Below are positions 42,631 through 50,518 of a stretch of 64,000 nt of DNA, piece after piece. Source of the stretch: Microbacterium sp. AG1240 (GTDB lineage: Bacteria; Actinomycetota; Actinomycetes; Actinomycetales; Microbacteriaceae); assembly GCF_003635115.1 (NCBI RefSeq), contig NZ_RBXJ01000003.1:135324-199323 (forward strand). Reading direction: 5' to 3'. A program made the position numbers and the translations under genes. The notes below the pieces were generated by a model, which worked only from the letters and a program-made list of their open reading frames with translations, searched no databases and was not told the DNA's origin. Each line of letters begins with the position of its first letter. Within the stretch, counting starts at the first letter, position 1.

Positions 42631-43577
42631 CAAACCCCGTCCACATTGTGACCGTTGGCGAGACGATGGGGTTGGTCGCAAACGACCGTCCCGGTCCTCT
42701 TCATGCATCCCGCGCGCACACACTGAGCTTCGGAGGCGCGGAGAGCAACGTCGCGATCGCGCTTGCCCGGCTGGGAACGCGAGTGTCCTGGGTGAGCAGG
42801 CTCGGCGATGACCCGATCGGTGACCTGATTGCCCGCGAGCTTCGCGCCGAGCAAGTCGAGGTGCATGCCCCGAGGTGCGCCGACCGGCCGACCGGATTCA
42901 TGCATAAACATCGGCAAACCACGTCGACGGGTACCGTGAGCTTCTGGCGCCGCGGTAGCGCTGCATCCACAATCGAGTCTTCGGACGTCCCTAATGAATT
43001 GCTGCACAGTGCGGACGTTGTGCATCTCACCGGCATCCTCCCCGGGCTCTCCGAAACGGCGCTGGACTGCGCTGTCGACATCGCCCGGCGTGCCCGGGCG
43101 GCAGGCGCCAGTGTCTCGTTCGACGTGAACCACCGCGAAGCCGTCTGGCGCGACCGAGACCCTCGCGAGGTGTATGCGTGGATCGCGTCGCTGTCCGACG
43201 TAGTGTTCGCCGGAGAGGACGAGGCCGCCCTGCTCGTCGGTACCGGTACCGCACCGGAGCTTGCCGAACGGCTGCTGGACCTGGGCCCTCGGGAAGTCGT
43301 GATCAAGCGCGGGGCCAAGGGCGCGCTCGGCGCAAACCGGCTGCAACGCGTGGAGCAGCCCGCAATTGCCGTGGACGTAGTCGACACAGTAGGCGCTGGC
43401 GATGCCTTCGTGGCCGGCTACCTCAGCTTGTGGGGAACCGATACGCCCATGACAGCGCGTCTCAATCGCGCCGCAGCAGCAGGCGCGTACGCGTGCACAG
43501 TCATCGGCGACTGGGAGGGCAGCGCCACCACCGCCGAGCTCGGCCGCATCGGCGCGCGAGAAGGAATCATCCGCTAA
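42627..43577 (+). CDS. PfkB-family sugar kinase, probably 2-dehydro-3-deoxygluconate (KDG) kinase
   Basis: 316 residues, intact. VTVGETMGLVANDRPGPLHASRAHTLSFGGAESNVAIALARLG at the start and DTVGAGDAFVAGYL (PfkB signature 2, catalytic Asp). Adjacency to a KDPG aldolase remnant makes KDG the likely substrate, giving KDPG. It would be the last step after breakdown of unsaturated uronates, e.g. from the PL8 lyase at the left end of the window, but the companion aldolase is broken, so the product would need another aldolase. Promoter likely lost with the aldolase 5' half. Confidence 0.86.
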   Translation: MTNPVHIVTVGETMGLVANDRPGPLHASRAHTLSFGGAESNVAIALARLGTRVSWVSRLGDDPIGDLIARELRAEQVEVHAPRCADRPTGFMHKHRQTTSTGTVSFWRRGSAASTIESSDVPNELLHSADVVHLTGILPGLSETALDCAVDIARRARAAGASVSFDVNHREAVWRDRDPREVYAWIASLSDVVFAGEDEAALLVGTGTAPELAERLLDLGPREVVIKRGAKGALGANRLQRVEQPAIAVDVVDTVGAGDAFVAGYLSLWGTDTPMTARLNRAAAAGAYACTVIGDWEGSATTAELGRIGAREGIIR

Positions 43578-43855
43578 CGCTCACACCAGCGGAGCGCCGA
43601 CGTAGTGCTCGTCACTGCAATCGGAGTCGAGCTCAATTAAACCCGGCTGCGAGCTGTGGGGGCAGCTCACCACCCACGCCTTGCGTGAGGGCCGCGGCAT
43701 CGGCCTGACCCTCGTGTCATCTTCGCCCAGCTTGCCTTCGGGCACGTTGTCGCAGCCCCCTAGGGCGCGGTTAACGCCACCAAGCCGGCCGGGAGCGTTC
43801 GCGCTACGCCGTCGAAACCCATAACCCTGACGTCACGAGGGACCTAAACGTCCTT
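43578..43855. other. Intergenic stretch with no recognisable gene
   Basis: 278 bases between the kinase stop and the dnaB stop, which converge. All frames contain stops; no family match, tRNA or hairpin with U-tract is seen. Base composition is a little less GC-rich than the neighbours, in line with the accessory character of 42-43.6 kb. Confidence 0.55.
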
Positions 43856-45223
43856 CTACATCCCCACGGCCATGTCGGTGAAGCGCGAGTAGTGGCCCTG
43901 GAAGGCCACGGTGATCGTGTCGGTCGGACCGTTGCGGTGCTTCGCGACGATCAGGTCGGCCTCGCCGGCACGCGGGCTGTCTTTCTCGTACGCCGCTTCG
44001 CGGTGCAGCAGCACCACCATGTCGGCGTCCTGCTCGATCGAGCCCGACTCGCGGAGGTCGGAGAGGGCGGGCTTCTTGTCGGCTCGCTGCTCGGCGCCAC
44101 GGTTAAGCTGCGACAGCGCGATGACGGGAACCCCGAGCTCCTTTGCGAGCAGCTTGAGCGCACGCGAGAACTCGCTGACCTCCTGCTGACGCGACTCGAC
44201 GCGCTTGCCGCTCGTCATGAGCTGCAGGTAGTCGATGACCACCATCTTCAGACCCTCGCGCTGCTTGAGGCGGCGGCACTTCGCGCGGATCTCGACGAGC
44301 GTCATGTTGGGGCTGTCGTCGATGTAGAGCGGCGCCTCGTTGATACGGCCGCGCGTGGCGGCGATCGTCGTCCAGTCGCGGGAGTCGAGGGTTCCCTTGC
44401 GCATGTTCTGCAGCGGGATCGCGCCCTCGGCACTCATGAGACGCATGGCGATCTCGCTGCGCCCCATCTCGAGCGAGAAGAAGATCGTCGGCATGTTGTG
44501 CTTGATGGCCGCTGCGCGGGCGAAGTCGAGCGCGAGCGTCGACTTACCCATGGCGGGTCGCGCGGCGATGATGATCATCTGGCCCGGGTGAAGGCCGTTG
44601 GTGAGCTGGTCGAGTCCGCTGAACCCTGTGGGGATTCCGGTCATCTGACCGTCGCGGCCGCGGGCGGCCTCGATCTCGTTGACGGCGGCGTCGACGGCGA
44701 TCGTCAACGGCACGTAGTCTTCGGCGGTCTCGGCTCCCGAGACGTTGTAGATCTCGGCCTGGGCGTTGTTGACGAGGTCGAGGGCGTCGCCCTGCCCGTT
44801 GTAGCCCATCTGCACGATGCGGGTGCCGGCCTCGACGAGGCGGCGCAGCAGGGCCCGCTCGGCGACGATCGAGGCGTAATAGCCCGCGTTGGCCGCGGTC
44901 GGCACGATCGACGTCAGCGTGTGGAGGTAGTCGGCACCGCCGGCGCGCTGCAGCTCGCCGGTCTTGATGAGCTCGTCGGTGACGGCGACGACGTCGGTGG
45001 GCTCGCCGTGCGAGTAGAGGGTCAGTACGGCGTCGAAGATCAACTCGTGCTTCGGCACGTAGAAGTCGGCCCCTCGCAGCGTCTCGATCACGTCGGCGAC
45101 GGCGTCTTTCGACAGCAGCATTCCGCCCAGCGCACTCTGCTCTGCCAGCAGGTCGTGCGGAGGGGTGCGCTCGTGCTTGCGGGGTCCGCCCAGGCGTTCT
45201 TCCGAGATGTCGGCGATCGACAC
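43856..45223 (-). CDS. dnaB: Replicative DNA helicase
   Basis: 455 residues. N-terminal DnaB domain (PHDLLAEQSALGGMLLSKDAVADVIETLRGADFYVPKH), RecA-type core with Walker A ARPAMGKST, Walker B VVIDYLQLM, and LSQLNRGAEQRADKKPALSDLRESGSIEQDADMV. GTG 45223 has GGAG five bases upstream and gives the VSIADISEERLGG N-terminus; a longer start at ATG 45238 has no better site. Separated from rplI by a DnaA-box cluster. Confidence 0.96.
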   Translation of the reverse strand: MSIADISEERLGGPRKHERTPPHDLLAEQSALGGMLLSKDAVADVIETLRGADFYVPKHELIFDAVLTLYSHGEPTDVVAVTDELIKTGELQRAGGADYLHTLTSIVPTAANAGYYASIVAERALLRRLVEAGTRIVQMGYNGQGDALDLVNNAQAEIYNVSGAETAEDYVPLTIAVDAAVNEIEAARGRDGQMTGIPTGFSGLDQLTNGLHPGQMIIIAARPAMGKSTLALDFARAAAIKHNMPTIFFSLEMGRSEIAMRLMSAEGAIPLQNMRKGTLDSRDWTTIAATRGRINEAPLYIDDSPNMTLVEIRAKCRRLKQREGLKMVVIDYLQLMTSGKRVESRQQEVSEFSRALKLLAKELGVPVIALSQLNRGAEQRADKKPALSDLRESGSIEQDADMVVLLHREAAYEKDSPRAGEADLIVAKHRNGPTDTITVAFQGHYSRFTDMAVGM

Positions 45224-45424
45224 GTGGTCTCCGTTCATGGGCTCCGCGGGGTTGTGCGCATCGGCGCGCGGAGCGCACCGAAAAACGAAGCGGACGAGGT
45301 GCGATCCGCTTCGGGAGATGTCACCACCAACCTCCGACACGGCCGGTGATCGCGCGTCTCGACGGGGTTTCTTCGGTGGGCTGCCCCCACGCTATGGAGG
45401 CGATCAGCCCCTCGCAAACCGGCC

Positions 45425-45636
45425 TGTGGATAAGTCTGTGGAGAGATGTCGAGAAACGCCGGGCGGCCTGTGTACAACACCTGTGGAGAATCTGCAGAAT
45501 GCTACTTACTTGAGGGTAATAAATGCCGCCTGATCAGGCATTAGTGTATCCACATGCCACCCTCCCCAGACGACTTGAAGTGTGGGTTGAAGGTTCTGCG
45601 AAACCATCTGCCGCATGTGTACAACTTCGGGGATAA
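45425..45636. promoter_or_regulatory. DnaA-box cluster between rplI and dnaB
   Basis: Within 212 bases lie TGTGGATAA (45425, perfect), TGTGGAGAG (45437), TGTGTACAA (45469), TGTGGAGAA (45482), GTATCCACA (45546), TGTGTACAA (45616) and CGGGGATAA (45628), most one or two bases off the TTATCCACA/TTGTCCACA consensus. An AT-rich stretch (45495-45545) with a CCTGATCAGG palindrome (45531-45540 region) lies in the middle. It could control dnaB by DnaA, or titrate DnaA. Confidence 0.62.
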
Positions 45637-45775
45637 CTGCCGCGAAAACTTGACATCGGCGGTCGGAAGAGTCGCTCGGGCGCCGAGCGATCGGCGCACT
45701 GACGTCGAACGACGGATGCCGCGGACCCCTGAGGGTCCGCGGCATCCGATGGTCCCGAAGGACCGACGTTCGGTA

Positions 45776-46228
45776 CTACTTCGCAGCAACTACCTGGAGG
45801 GTGATCACGGCGGTGAGATCGTCACGCAGGCGAACGGTCGCCTCGTGCTCGCCAACCGACTTGATCGGCGACGTGATCTGGATCTTGCGCTTGTCGAGGT
45901 CGCCGAGACCGGCGGCCTTGACGGCGTCTGCGACGTCGCCGGTCTTGACGGCGCCGAAGAGGCGGCCTTCGTTGCCGGCCTTGACGGCGAGCTTGACCTT
46001 GTTCGACTCGAGGGTGTCCTTCAGGGCGACGGCCTCTTCGTGGTCGTGGATCGCGCGCGATTCACGGGCCGCGCGAATCGACGCGACCTGCTTCTCGCCA
46101 CCGCGGGTCCACGCCACAGCGAATCCCTGGGGGATGAGGTAGTTACGGGCGTAGCCGTCCTTGACCTCGATGACGTCTCCGGCGCTACCGAGCCCCGTGA
46201 CCTCGTTCGTGAGAATGAGCTTCGACAT
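45776..46228 (-). CDS. rplI: 50S ribosomal protein L9
   Basis: 150 residues; [19 protein letters not shown] is the L9 signature. C-terminal domain with [13 protein letters not shown]. Last gene of the rpsF-ssb-rpsR-rplI operon. Confidence 0.97.
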   Translation of the reverse strand: MSKLILTNEVTGLGSAGDVIEVKDGYARNYLIPQGFAVAWTRGGEKQVASIRAARESRAIHDHEEAVALKDTLESNKVKLAVKAGNEGRLFGAVKTGDVADAVKAAGLGDLDKRKIQITSPIKSVGEHEATVRLRDDLTAVITLQVVAAK

Positions 46229-46237
46229 GGTTGCTCC

Positions 46238-46492
46238 TTAGCGGCCGGCGCCGGCGTAAGGCAGGAGAGCCATCTCGCGCGCGTTCTTGATCGCGCGGGC
46301 GATGAGTCGCTGCTCCTGCACCGAGACACCGGTGATACGACGGGCGCGGATCTTCCCGCGCTCCGAGATGAACTTGCGGAGGGTGGCGACATCCTTGTAG
46401 TCGATGAGGCCGACGCGGATCGCCTTCGCGGGGGCCGCGTTCTTCGCGCCCTTCCGCGGCTTCCGGCGGTCGCCGGTGGCTTTTCCAGCCAT
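46238..46492 (-). CDS. rpsR: 30S ribosomal protein S18
   Basis: 84 residues; [50 protein letters not shown] is the complete S18 core. The N-terminus ([20 protein letters not shown]) is a basic, zinc-less extension. Nine bases before rplI. Confidence 0.97.
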   Translation of the reverse strand: MAGKATGDRRKPRKGAKNAAPAKAIRVGLIDYKDVATLRKFISERGKIRARRITGVSVQEQRLIARAIKNAREMALLPYAGAGR

Positions 46493-46570
46493 AGTGCTTC
46501 CTTACTGTGAAATGTGGATGCTGTCTCTCGGCACCGTGCGGCTCTCACCGCGCTGCCGATCGACGGGCAT

Positions 46571-47101
46571 TTAGAAGGGGGTGTCGTCGCCGTAGCTGCC
46601 GGGCGTGCTCCACGCGTCGGCTCCGCCGGCGGCAGGAGTGCTGCCTCCGGTCGAGGATCCGGGCGTCGACCACGGCTCGTCGGCCGCGACCTGCGGACGG
46701 GACTGCCCGCCACCGGTCTGGCCGCTTCCGCCGCCCGACGCTGCGCGCGTGACCTGTGCGGTCGCGTAACGCAGCGAGGGGCCGATCTCGTCGACCTCGA
46801 GCTCGATCGAGGTGCGGTTCTGGCCCTCGCGGTCCTGGTAGGAACGCTGCTTGAGGCGACCGGTCGCGACGACCCGTGCACCCTTCGTCAGCGAACCCGC
46901 CACGTGCTCGGCGAACTCGCGCCACACCGACGCGCGGAGGAACAGCGCTTCGCCGTCCTTCCACTCGTTCGCCTGACGGTCGAACGTGCGGGGGGTCGAC
47001 GCGATGGTGAAGTTCGCCACCGGGAGCCCGTTCTGCGTGTAACGCAGCTCGGGATCGGCGGTGAGGTTGCCGACGACCGTGATGATCGTTTCACCGGCCA
47101 T
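46571..47101 (-). CDS. ssb: Single-stranded DNA-binding protein
   Basis: 176 residues. OB-fold ([57 protein letters not shown]), a Gly/Ser/Pro linker, and the acidic C-terminal tip GDDTPF that recruits replication partners. Between rpsF and rpsR as in most bacteria. Confidence 0.97.
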   Translation of the reverse strand: MAGETIITVVGNLTADPELRYTQNGLPVANFTIASTPRTFDRQANEWKDGEALFLRASVWREFAEHVAGSLTKGARVVATGRLKQRSYQDREGQNRTSIELEVDEIGPSLRYATAQVTRAASGGGSGQTGGGQSRPQVAADEPWSTPGSSTGGSTPAAGGADAWSTPGSYGDDTPF

Positions 47102-47105
47102 GGCG

Positions 47106-47480
47106 CTACGCGTCCTGCTTGGCGGGGCGCGCTGCCTTGCGGGCAGCCTTCTCGTCGGAGCGCTGCTTCTCGGAGGCGATCATGGCGATCGCTTCCTCGG
47201 CACGGAGGACCTTGGTACGCATGATCTGCTCGTTCAGCTTGAGCTGACGGTCGAGTTCCTGCGTGGCCTCGCTCGTGGCGGTGAAGCTGACGACGGCGTA
47301 GATGCCTTCGTTCTTCTTCTGGATCTCGTAAGCGAGTCGCCGGCGGCCCCAGATGTCGACCTTGTCGATCGAGCCGCCGTCGTTCGTGATGACCTTGAGG
47401 AAACCATCGAGCTTCGGAGCGACCTGGCGCTCGTCGACCTCGGGATCAAGGATGACCATGAGTTCGTACTGGTGCGTCAC
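47106..47480 (-). CDS. rpsF: 30S ribosomal protein S6
   Basis: 124 residues. [46 protein letters not shown] and a Lys-rich C-terminal tail are S6 features. GTG start with AAGGAGGT six bases upstream. First gene of the operon; probably subject to feedback by S6:S18 through the leader hairpin at 47507-47529. Confidence 0.97.
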   Translation of the reverse strand: MTHQYELMVILDPEVDERQVAPKLDGFLKVITNDGGSIDKVDIWGRRRLAYEIQKKNEGIYAVVSFTATSEATQELDRQLKLNEQIMRTKVLRAEEAIAMIASEKQRSDEKAARKAARPAKQDA

Positions 47481-47506
47481 TAACCCACCTCCTTCGGACT
47501 AGAACG

Positions 47507-47529
47507 GCTTCCGGGCATTTCCCGGAAGC
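47507..47529 (-). promoter_or_regulatory. Leader hairpin of the rpsF operon
   Basis: Nine-base perfect inverted repeat GCTTCCGGG / CCCGGAAGC with a five-base loop, 27 bases ahead of the rpsF start. Position fits the autoregulatory S6:S18 leader of this operon. The hairpin includes CCGG-type pairs near the loop, as in known S6:S18 leaders, but the fit to the consensus bulge was not established. Confidence 0.5.
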
Positions 47530-47590
47530 AGGAGGGTGTGTGCACGTCATCGGGACTCACGCGGACAGACCGCTGCCAGACAACCTCCTC

Positions 47591-47596
47591 AGTGTA
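47591..47596 (-). promoter_or_regulatory. Putative -10 element of the rpsF operon promoter
   Basis: TACACT on the minus strand, about 110 bases upstream of rpsF; no convincing -35. Confidence 0.45.
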
Positions 47597-47628
47597 GCGG
47601 ATGCCCCGTCCCCTCCGTCGCCCTACCC

Positions 47629-47698
47629 GCGAGACCGCGTCTGCGCGGCGAGACCCGGGCAATATGTCGGGGTCTCGCCGCGGGGAACGGGTTTCGCG
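47629..47698. repeat. Dispersed palindromic repeat, copy 2
   Basis: The first arm matches copy 1 exactly over 16 bases (CTGCGCGGCGAGACCC, 47641-47656), the complementary arm is 13 bases (47670-47682), with flanks gcgagaccgcgt and gaacgggtttcgcgg also shared. In copy 1 the right arm complements copy 2's left flank, so the ancestral element was a nearly perfect palindrome of about 70 bases. Lies between the rpsF promoter and a divergent membrane protein gene. Confidence 0.8.
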
Positions 47699-47759
47699 GC
47701 CAGGGCCAGCGGCGGCGCGTGGGTAGCGTGGACGTCATGCAGCGGACAGCCGAGACCCG

Positions 47760-48881
47760 ATGAGCGGCGTGGCGTTCGACGCGCGCCCCTTGACCGAGCC
47801 CGTCGACGCGCGCGAGGCGCGAGCCCACGTCCGACGCATGAAGACGGAGGGGCGCGCCCCCACGTCGAGCGCCGCGGGCATCGTCATCGTGGTCATCGGC
47901 GGGTTCGTGATCGTCTCCACCCTCTTCACCGTCGGCGTCGGCGTCGTGACGGCGCTCGTGCGGGGCGGGCTCGGGGGCGTCGCCGTCTTCCCCGTGATCG
48001 TGGCCATCGCGGTCTGCGGGGGCATCGTCTTCCTCGCCGTGCGCGGCGTCCGCGGCCGGGCCGTGCGCTGGATGCGTCTCGACCGGTTCGCCCGGGCGAA
48101 CGGACTCACCTACGTACCGAAGCTCGATGACCCGCAGCTGCCCGGCATGATCTTCCACCGGGGGAGCAGCCGTGCCTCGACCGACCTGATGCGCGGAGAG
48201 CAGCCCCGCTTCGTCGAGTTCGCGAACTACAGCTACACGACGGGCAGCGGCAAGAATCGCACGACGCATCGCTGGGGCTACGTCGCGGTCAAGCTCGACG
48301 TGCCGTTGCCGCACATCATCCTCGACGCGATCGGCAACAACGGCCTCTTCGGCGCCTCCAACCTCCCCGCCACTTACGACCGCGACCAGCGGCTCAGCCT
48401 CGAGGGCGACTTCGACCAGCACTTCGCGCTGTACTGCCCTCAGGGCTACGAACGCGACGCGCTCTACCTGTTCACGCCCGACATCATGGCGCGCTTCATC
48501 GACAACGCCGCGCAGCTCGACGTCGAGATCGTCGACGACTGGCTCTTCCTCTATGCCAAGCGCGACGTGTCGACCCTCGACCCGGCGACGTGGGGCTGGC
48601 TGTTCACCGTGGTCGCCGCGCTGCTCGACAAGCTCTCCCAGTGGGCGCGTTGGCGTGACGACCGGCTCGCGCCCCCCGCCCTCGACGCGGTCGCCTCGGG
48701 CATCCCGGGCGCGCAGCCCGGACAGGCGCCGGTTCTGCTTCCGCCTCCGCCCGGCGTCGCCGCATCCGGCCGTCGACTCAAGACGCGCGTGTCATGGGTC
48801 GCGCTGATCGTCTTCGGCGTGCTCGGACTGGGATGGCTCTTCACCGTGATGGGCGGCTGGACGGCCCTCCTCGGTCGCTGA
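47760..48881 (+). CDS. Hypothetical membrane protein
   Basis: 373 residues. Two N-terminal membrane segments (AAGIVIVVIGGFVIVSTLFTVGVGVV and VFPVIVAIAVCGGIVFLAVRGV), a soluble central part of about 200 residues (KLDDPQLPGMIFHRGSS, NYSYTTGSGKNRTTHRWGYVAVKLD, LDVEIVDDWLFLYAKRDVSTLD), and one or two C-terminal segments (VALIVFGVLGLGWLFTVMGGWTALL). The middle region resembles DUF3137-type proteins in its order of strands, but the match is by eye only. ATG 47760; no clear partner gene. Confidence 0.7.
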   Translation: MSGVAFDARPLTEPVDAREARAHVRRMKTEGRAPTSSAAGIVIVVIGGFVIVSTLFTVGVGVVTALVRGGLGGVAVFPVIVAIAVCGGIVFLAVRGVRGRAVRWMRLDRFARANGLTYVPKLDDPQLPGMIFHRGSSRASTDLMRGEQPRFVEFANYSYTTGSGKNRTTHRWGYVAVKLDVPLPHIILDAIGNNGLFGASNLPATYDRDQRLSLEGDFDQHFALYCPQGYERDALYLFTPDIMARFIDNAAQLDVEIVDDWLFLYAKRDVSTLDPATWGWLFTVVAALLDKLSQWARWRDDRLAPPALDAVASGIPGAQPGQAPVLLPPPPGVAASGRRLKTRVSWVALIVFGVLGLGWLFTVMGGWTALLGR

Positions 48882-48902
48882 CCATCGGGGATGCGGCAAC
48901 CC

Positions 48903-48926
48903 CCCGTGACGCGGGTGCGTCACGGG
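48903..48926. promoter_or_regulatory. Perfect 10-base inverted repeat upstream of adh
   Basis: CCCGTGACGC and GCGTCACGGG around a GGGT spacer, 37 bases before the adh start. The perfect symmetry and position suggest a regulator site or leader hairpin; TGACGC/GCGTCA half-sites were not found upstream of the aldehyde dehydrogenase gene. Confidence 0.5.
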
Positions 48927-48963
48927 TGCAGAGTGGAGGTACCGCCCCGAAAGAAGGAGAGCC

Positions 48964-49998
48964 ATGAAGGCAGTGCAGTATCGCGAGATCGGCAAGGGAC
49001 CCGAGGTCGTCGAGATCGACACCCCCGAACCCGGCCCCGGCCAGATCCGCCTCAAGGTCACCGCGGCAGGGCTCTGCCACTCCGACTGGTTCGTCATGGA
49101 CCTTCCCGAGGAGCAGTACACCTACGGTCTGCCGCTCACCCTCGGTCACGAAGGCGCCGGCGTCATCGACAAGCTCGGCGACGGCGTCGAGGGCCTGAAG
49201 GTCGGAGACCCCTACGCCATCTACGGGCCGTGGGGTTGCGGGCGCTGCCACGCCTGCGCTCAGGGCGCCGAGAACTACTGCCCCTACGCGGCCGAGCTCG
49301 GCATCACCCCTCCCGGCCTCGGTGCGCCCGGCGCGATGGCCGAGTACGTCATCGTCGACGACCCGCGCCATCTCGTGCCGCTCGGCGACCTCGACCCGGT
49401 CGAGACCGTATCGCTCACCGACGCCGGCCTCACGCCGTACCACGCGATCGTCTCGGCCCGCGAGAAGCTCTACCCGGGCGGCGTCGCCGTGGTCATCGGC
49501 GTCGGAGGCCTCGGCCACGTCGGCGTGCAGATCCTGCGCGCGATCTCGCAGGTCACGGTCATCGCCGTCGACGTGAGCGAGGAGAAGCTCGAACTGGCGA
49601 CCGAGGTCGGCGCTCACCACACGGTGGTCTCCGGCCCGGGCGCGGCCGACAGCATCCGCGAACTCACGAACGGACTCGGCGCGTCCGCCGTCTTCGACTT
49701 CGTCGGCGTGCAGCCCACCATCGACCTCGCCCGCGAGGTCGCCGCCGTCAACAGCTTCATCCACATCGTCGGGATCGGCGGTGGCATCATGCCCGCCGGC
49801 TTCTTCTCCACGCCGATGGGCGCGGCCGTTCGTGCTCCCTACTGGGGCACGCGCGGCGAGCTCATCGAGGTGCTCGATCTCGCCCGCACCGGGTCGGTCG
49901 GCGTGCACGTCGAGCGCTACGACCTCGATCAGGCCGTCGAGGCGTACCGCAAGCTCCACCACGGCGAGGTGCGCGGCCGCGCGGTCGTCGTTCCCTGA
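48964..49998 (+). CDS. Zinc-dependent alcohol dehydrogenase
   Basis: 344 residues of the medium-chain dehydrogenase family. Catalytic zinc ligands in AAGLCHSDW and GHEGAGV; structural zinc Cys cluster CGRCHACAQGAENYC; NAD site VGGLGHVGVQ. AAGGAGA precedes the ATG. Oxidises an alcohol to the aldehyde that the convergent aldehyde dehydrogenase would process. The two are separated by a strong bidirectional terminator. Confidence 0.94.
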   Translation: MKAVQYREIGKGPEVVEIDTPEPGPGQIRLKVTAAGLCHSDWFVMDLPEEQYTYGLPLTLGHEGAGVIDKLGDGVEGLKVGDPYAIYGPWGCGRCHACAQGAENYCPYAAELGITPPGLGAPGAMAEYVIVDDPRHLVPLGDLDPVETVSLTDAGLTPYHAIVSAREKLYPGGVAVVIGVGGLGHVGVQILRAISQVTVIAVDVSEEKLELATEVGAHHTVVSGPGAADSIRELTNGLGASAVFDFVGVQPTIDLAREVAAVNSFIHIVGIGGGIMPAGFFSTPMGAAVRAPYWGTRGELIEVLDLARTGSVGVHVERYDLDQAVEAYRKLHHGEVRGRAVVVP

Positions 49999-50006
49999 CA
50001 CGTCGG

Positions 50007-50075
50007 CGCCGGAGCACCGCACCGAGGTCGGAGGTTTTCACGTGAAACCTCCGACCTCGGTGCATTTCTCCGGCG
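50007..50075. terminator. Bidirectional terminator between adh and the DUF779 gene
   Basis: Perfect 19-base inverted repeat (50019-50037 with 50045-50063; seven-base loop TCACGTG), extended outward by CGCCGGAG / CTCCGGCG (50007-50014 with 50068-50075). It sits exactly between two convergent stop codons (49998 and 50092). Confidence 0.85.
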
Positions 50076-50091
50076 AGCGGATGCTGCGGGG

Positions 50092-50478
50092 TCAGCCCTT
50101 CGCGAGCCCGAACGCCGCCAGCTCGGCGGGCTCCAGCATCCGGGAGCGGATGAGGAACCGCATGCCCGTCGGGCCCTCGACCGAGAAGCCGGCGCCCCGG
50201 CCCGGCACGACGTCGATGGTGAGGTGCGTGTACTTCCAGTATTCGAACTGCGACTCCGACATGTACACCTCGATGGGGTCGTCGAGCCCGGCGTCGATCG
50301 CCCCGAGATGCACGTCACCCGACCCGGTGAGGAACATCCCCACCGGGTAGCACATGGGCGAGCTGCCGTCGCAGCATCCGCCCGACTGGTGGAACATCAG
50401 CGGACCGTGCTGCTTCGTCAGGTCGCGGAGCAGCGATGCCGCGGCTTCGGTCACGTCGACCCTCGAATAGTCGGTCAT
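50092..50478 (-). CDS. DUF779-family protein, aldehyde dehydrogenase partner
   Basis: 128 residues. The family block HQSGGCCDGSSPMCYPVGMF (three Cys, probable metal site), then YMSESQFEYWKYTHLTIDVVPGRGAGFSVEGPTGMRFLIRSR. DUF779 genes regularly sit next to AcoD-type aldehyde dehydrogenases, as here (40 bases downstream of it in the same operon). Role unclear, perhaps oxidative protection or metal handling. ATG 50478; a longer frame upstream lies inside the aldehyde dehydrogenase gene. Confidence 0.92.
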   Translation of the reverse strand: MTDYSRVDVTEAAASLLRDLTKQHGPLMFHQSGGCCDGSSPMCYPVGMFLTGSGDVHLGAIDAGLDDPIEVYMSESQFEYWKYTHLTIDVVPGRGAGFSVEGPTGMRFLIRSRMLEPAELAAFGLAKG

Positions 50479-50518
50479 GACAGGTCCTTTCGTCGAGCGG
50501 TTGCGGCGACAGCGCCGA

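Noticed and set aside
45425..45636. Calling the DnaA-box cluster the replication origin
   Set aside because: In this group oriC lies next to dnaA/dnaN; neither is here, and the trxA edge suggests the origin lies further right. Kept only as a DnaA-box cluster.
45554..46510. 318-codon rightward frame over rplI and rpsR
   Set aside because: Runs opposite to two certain ribosomal protein genes; no family features.
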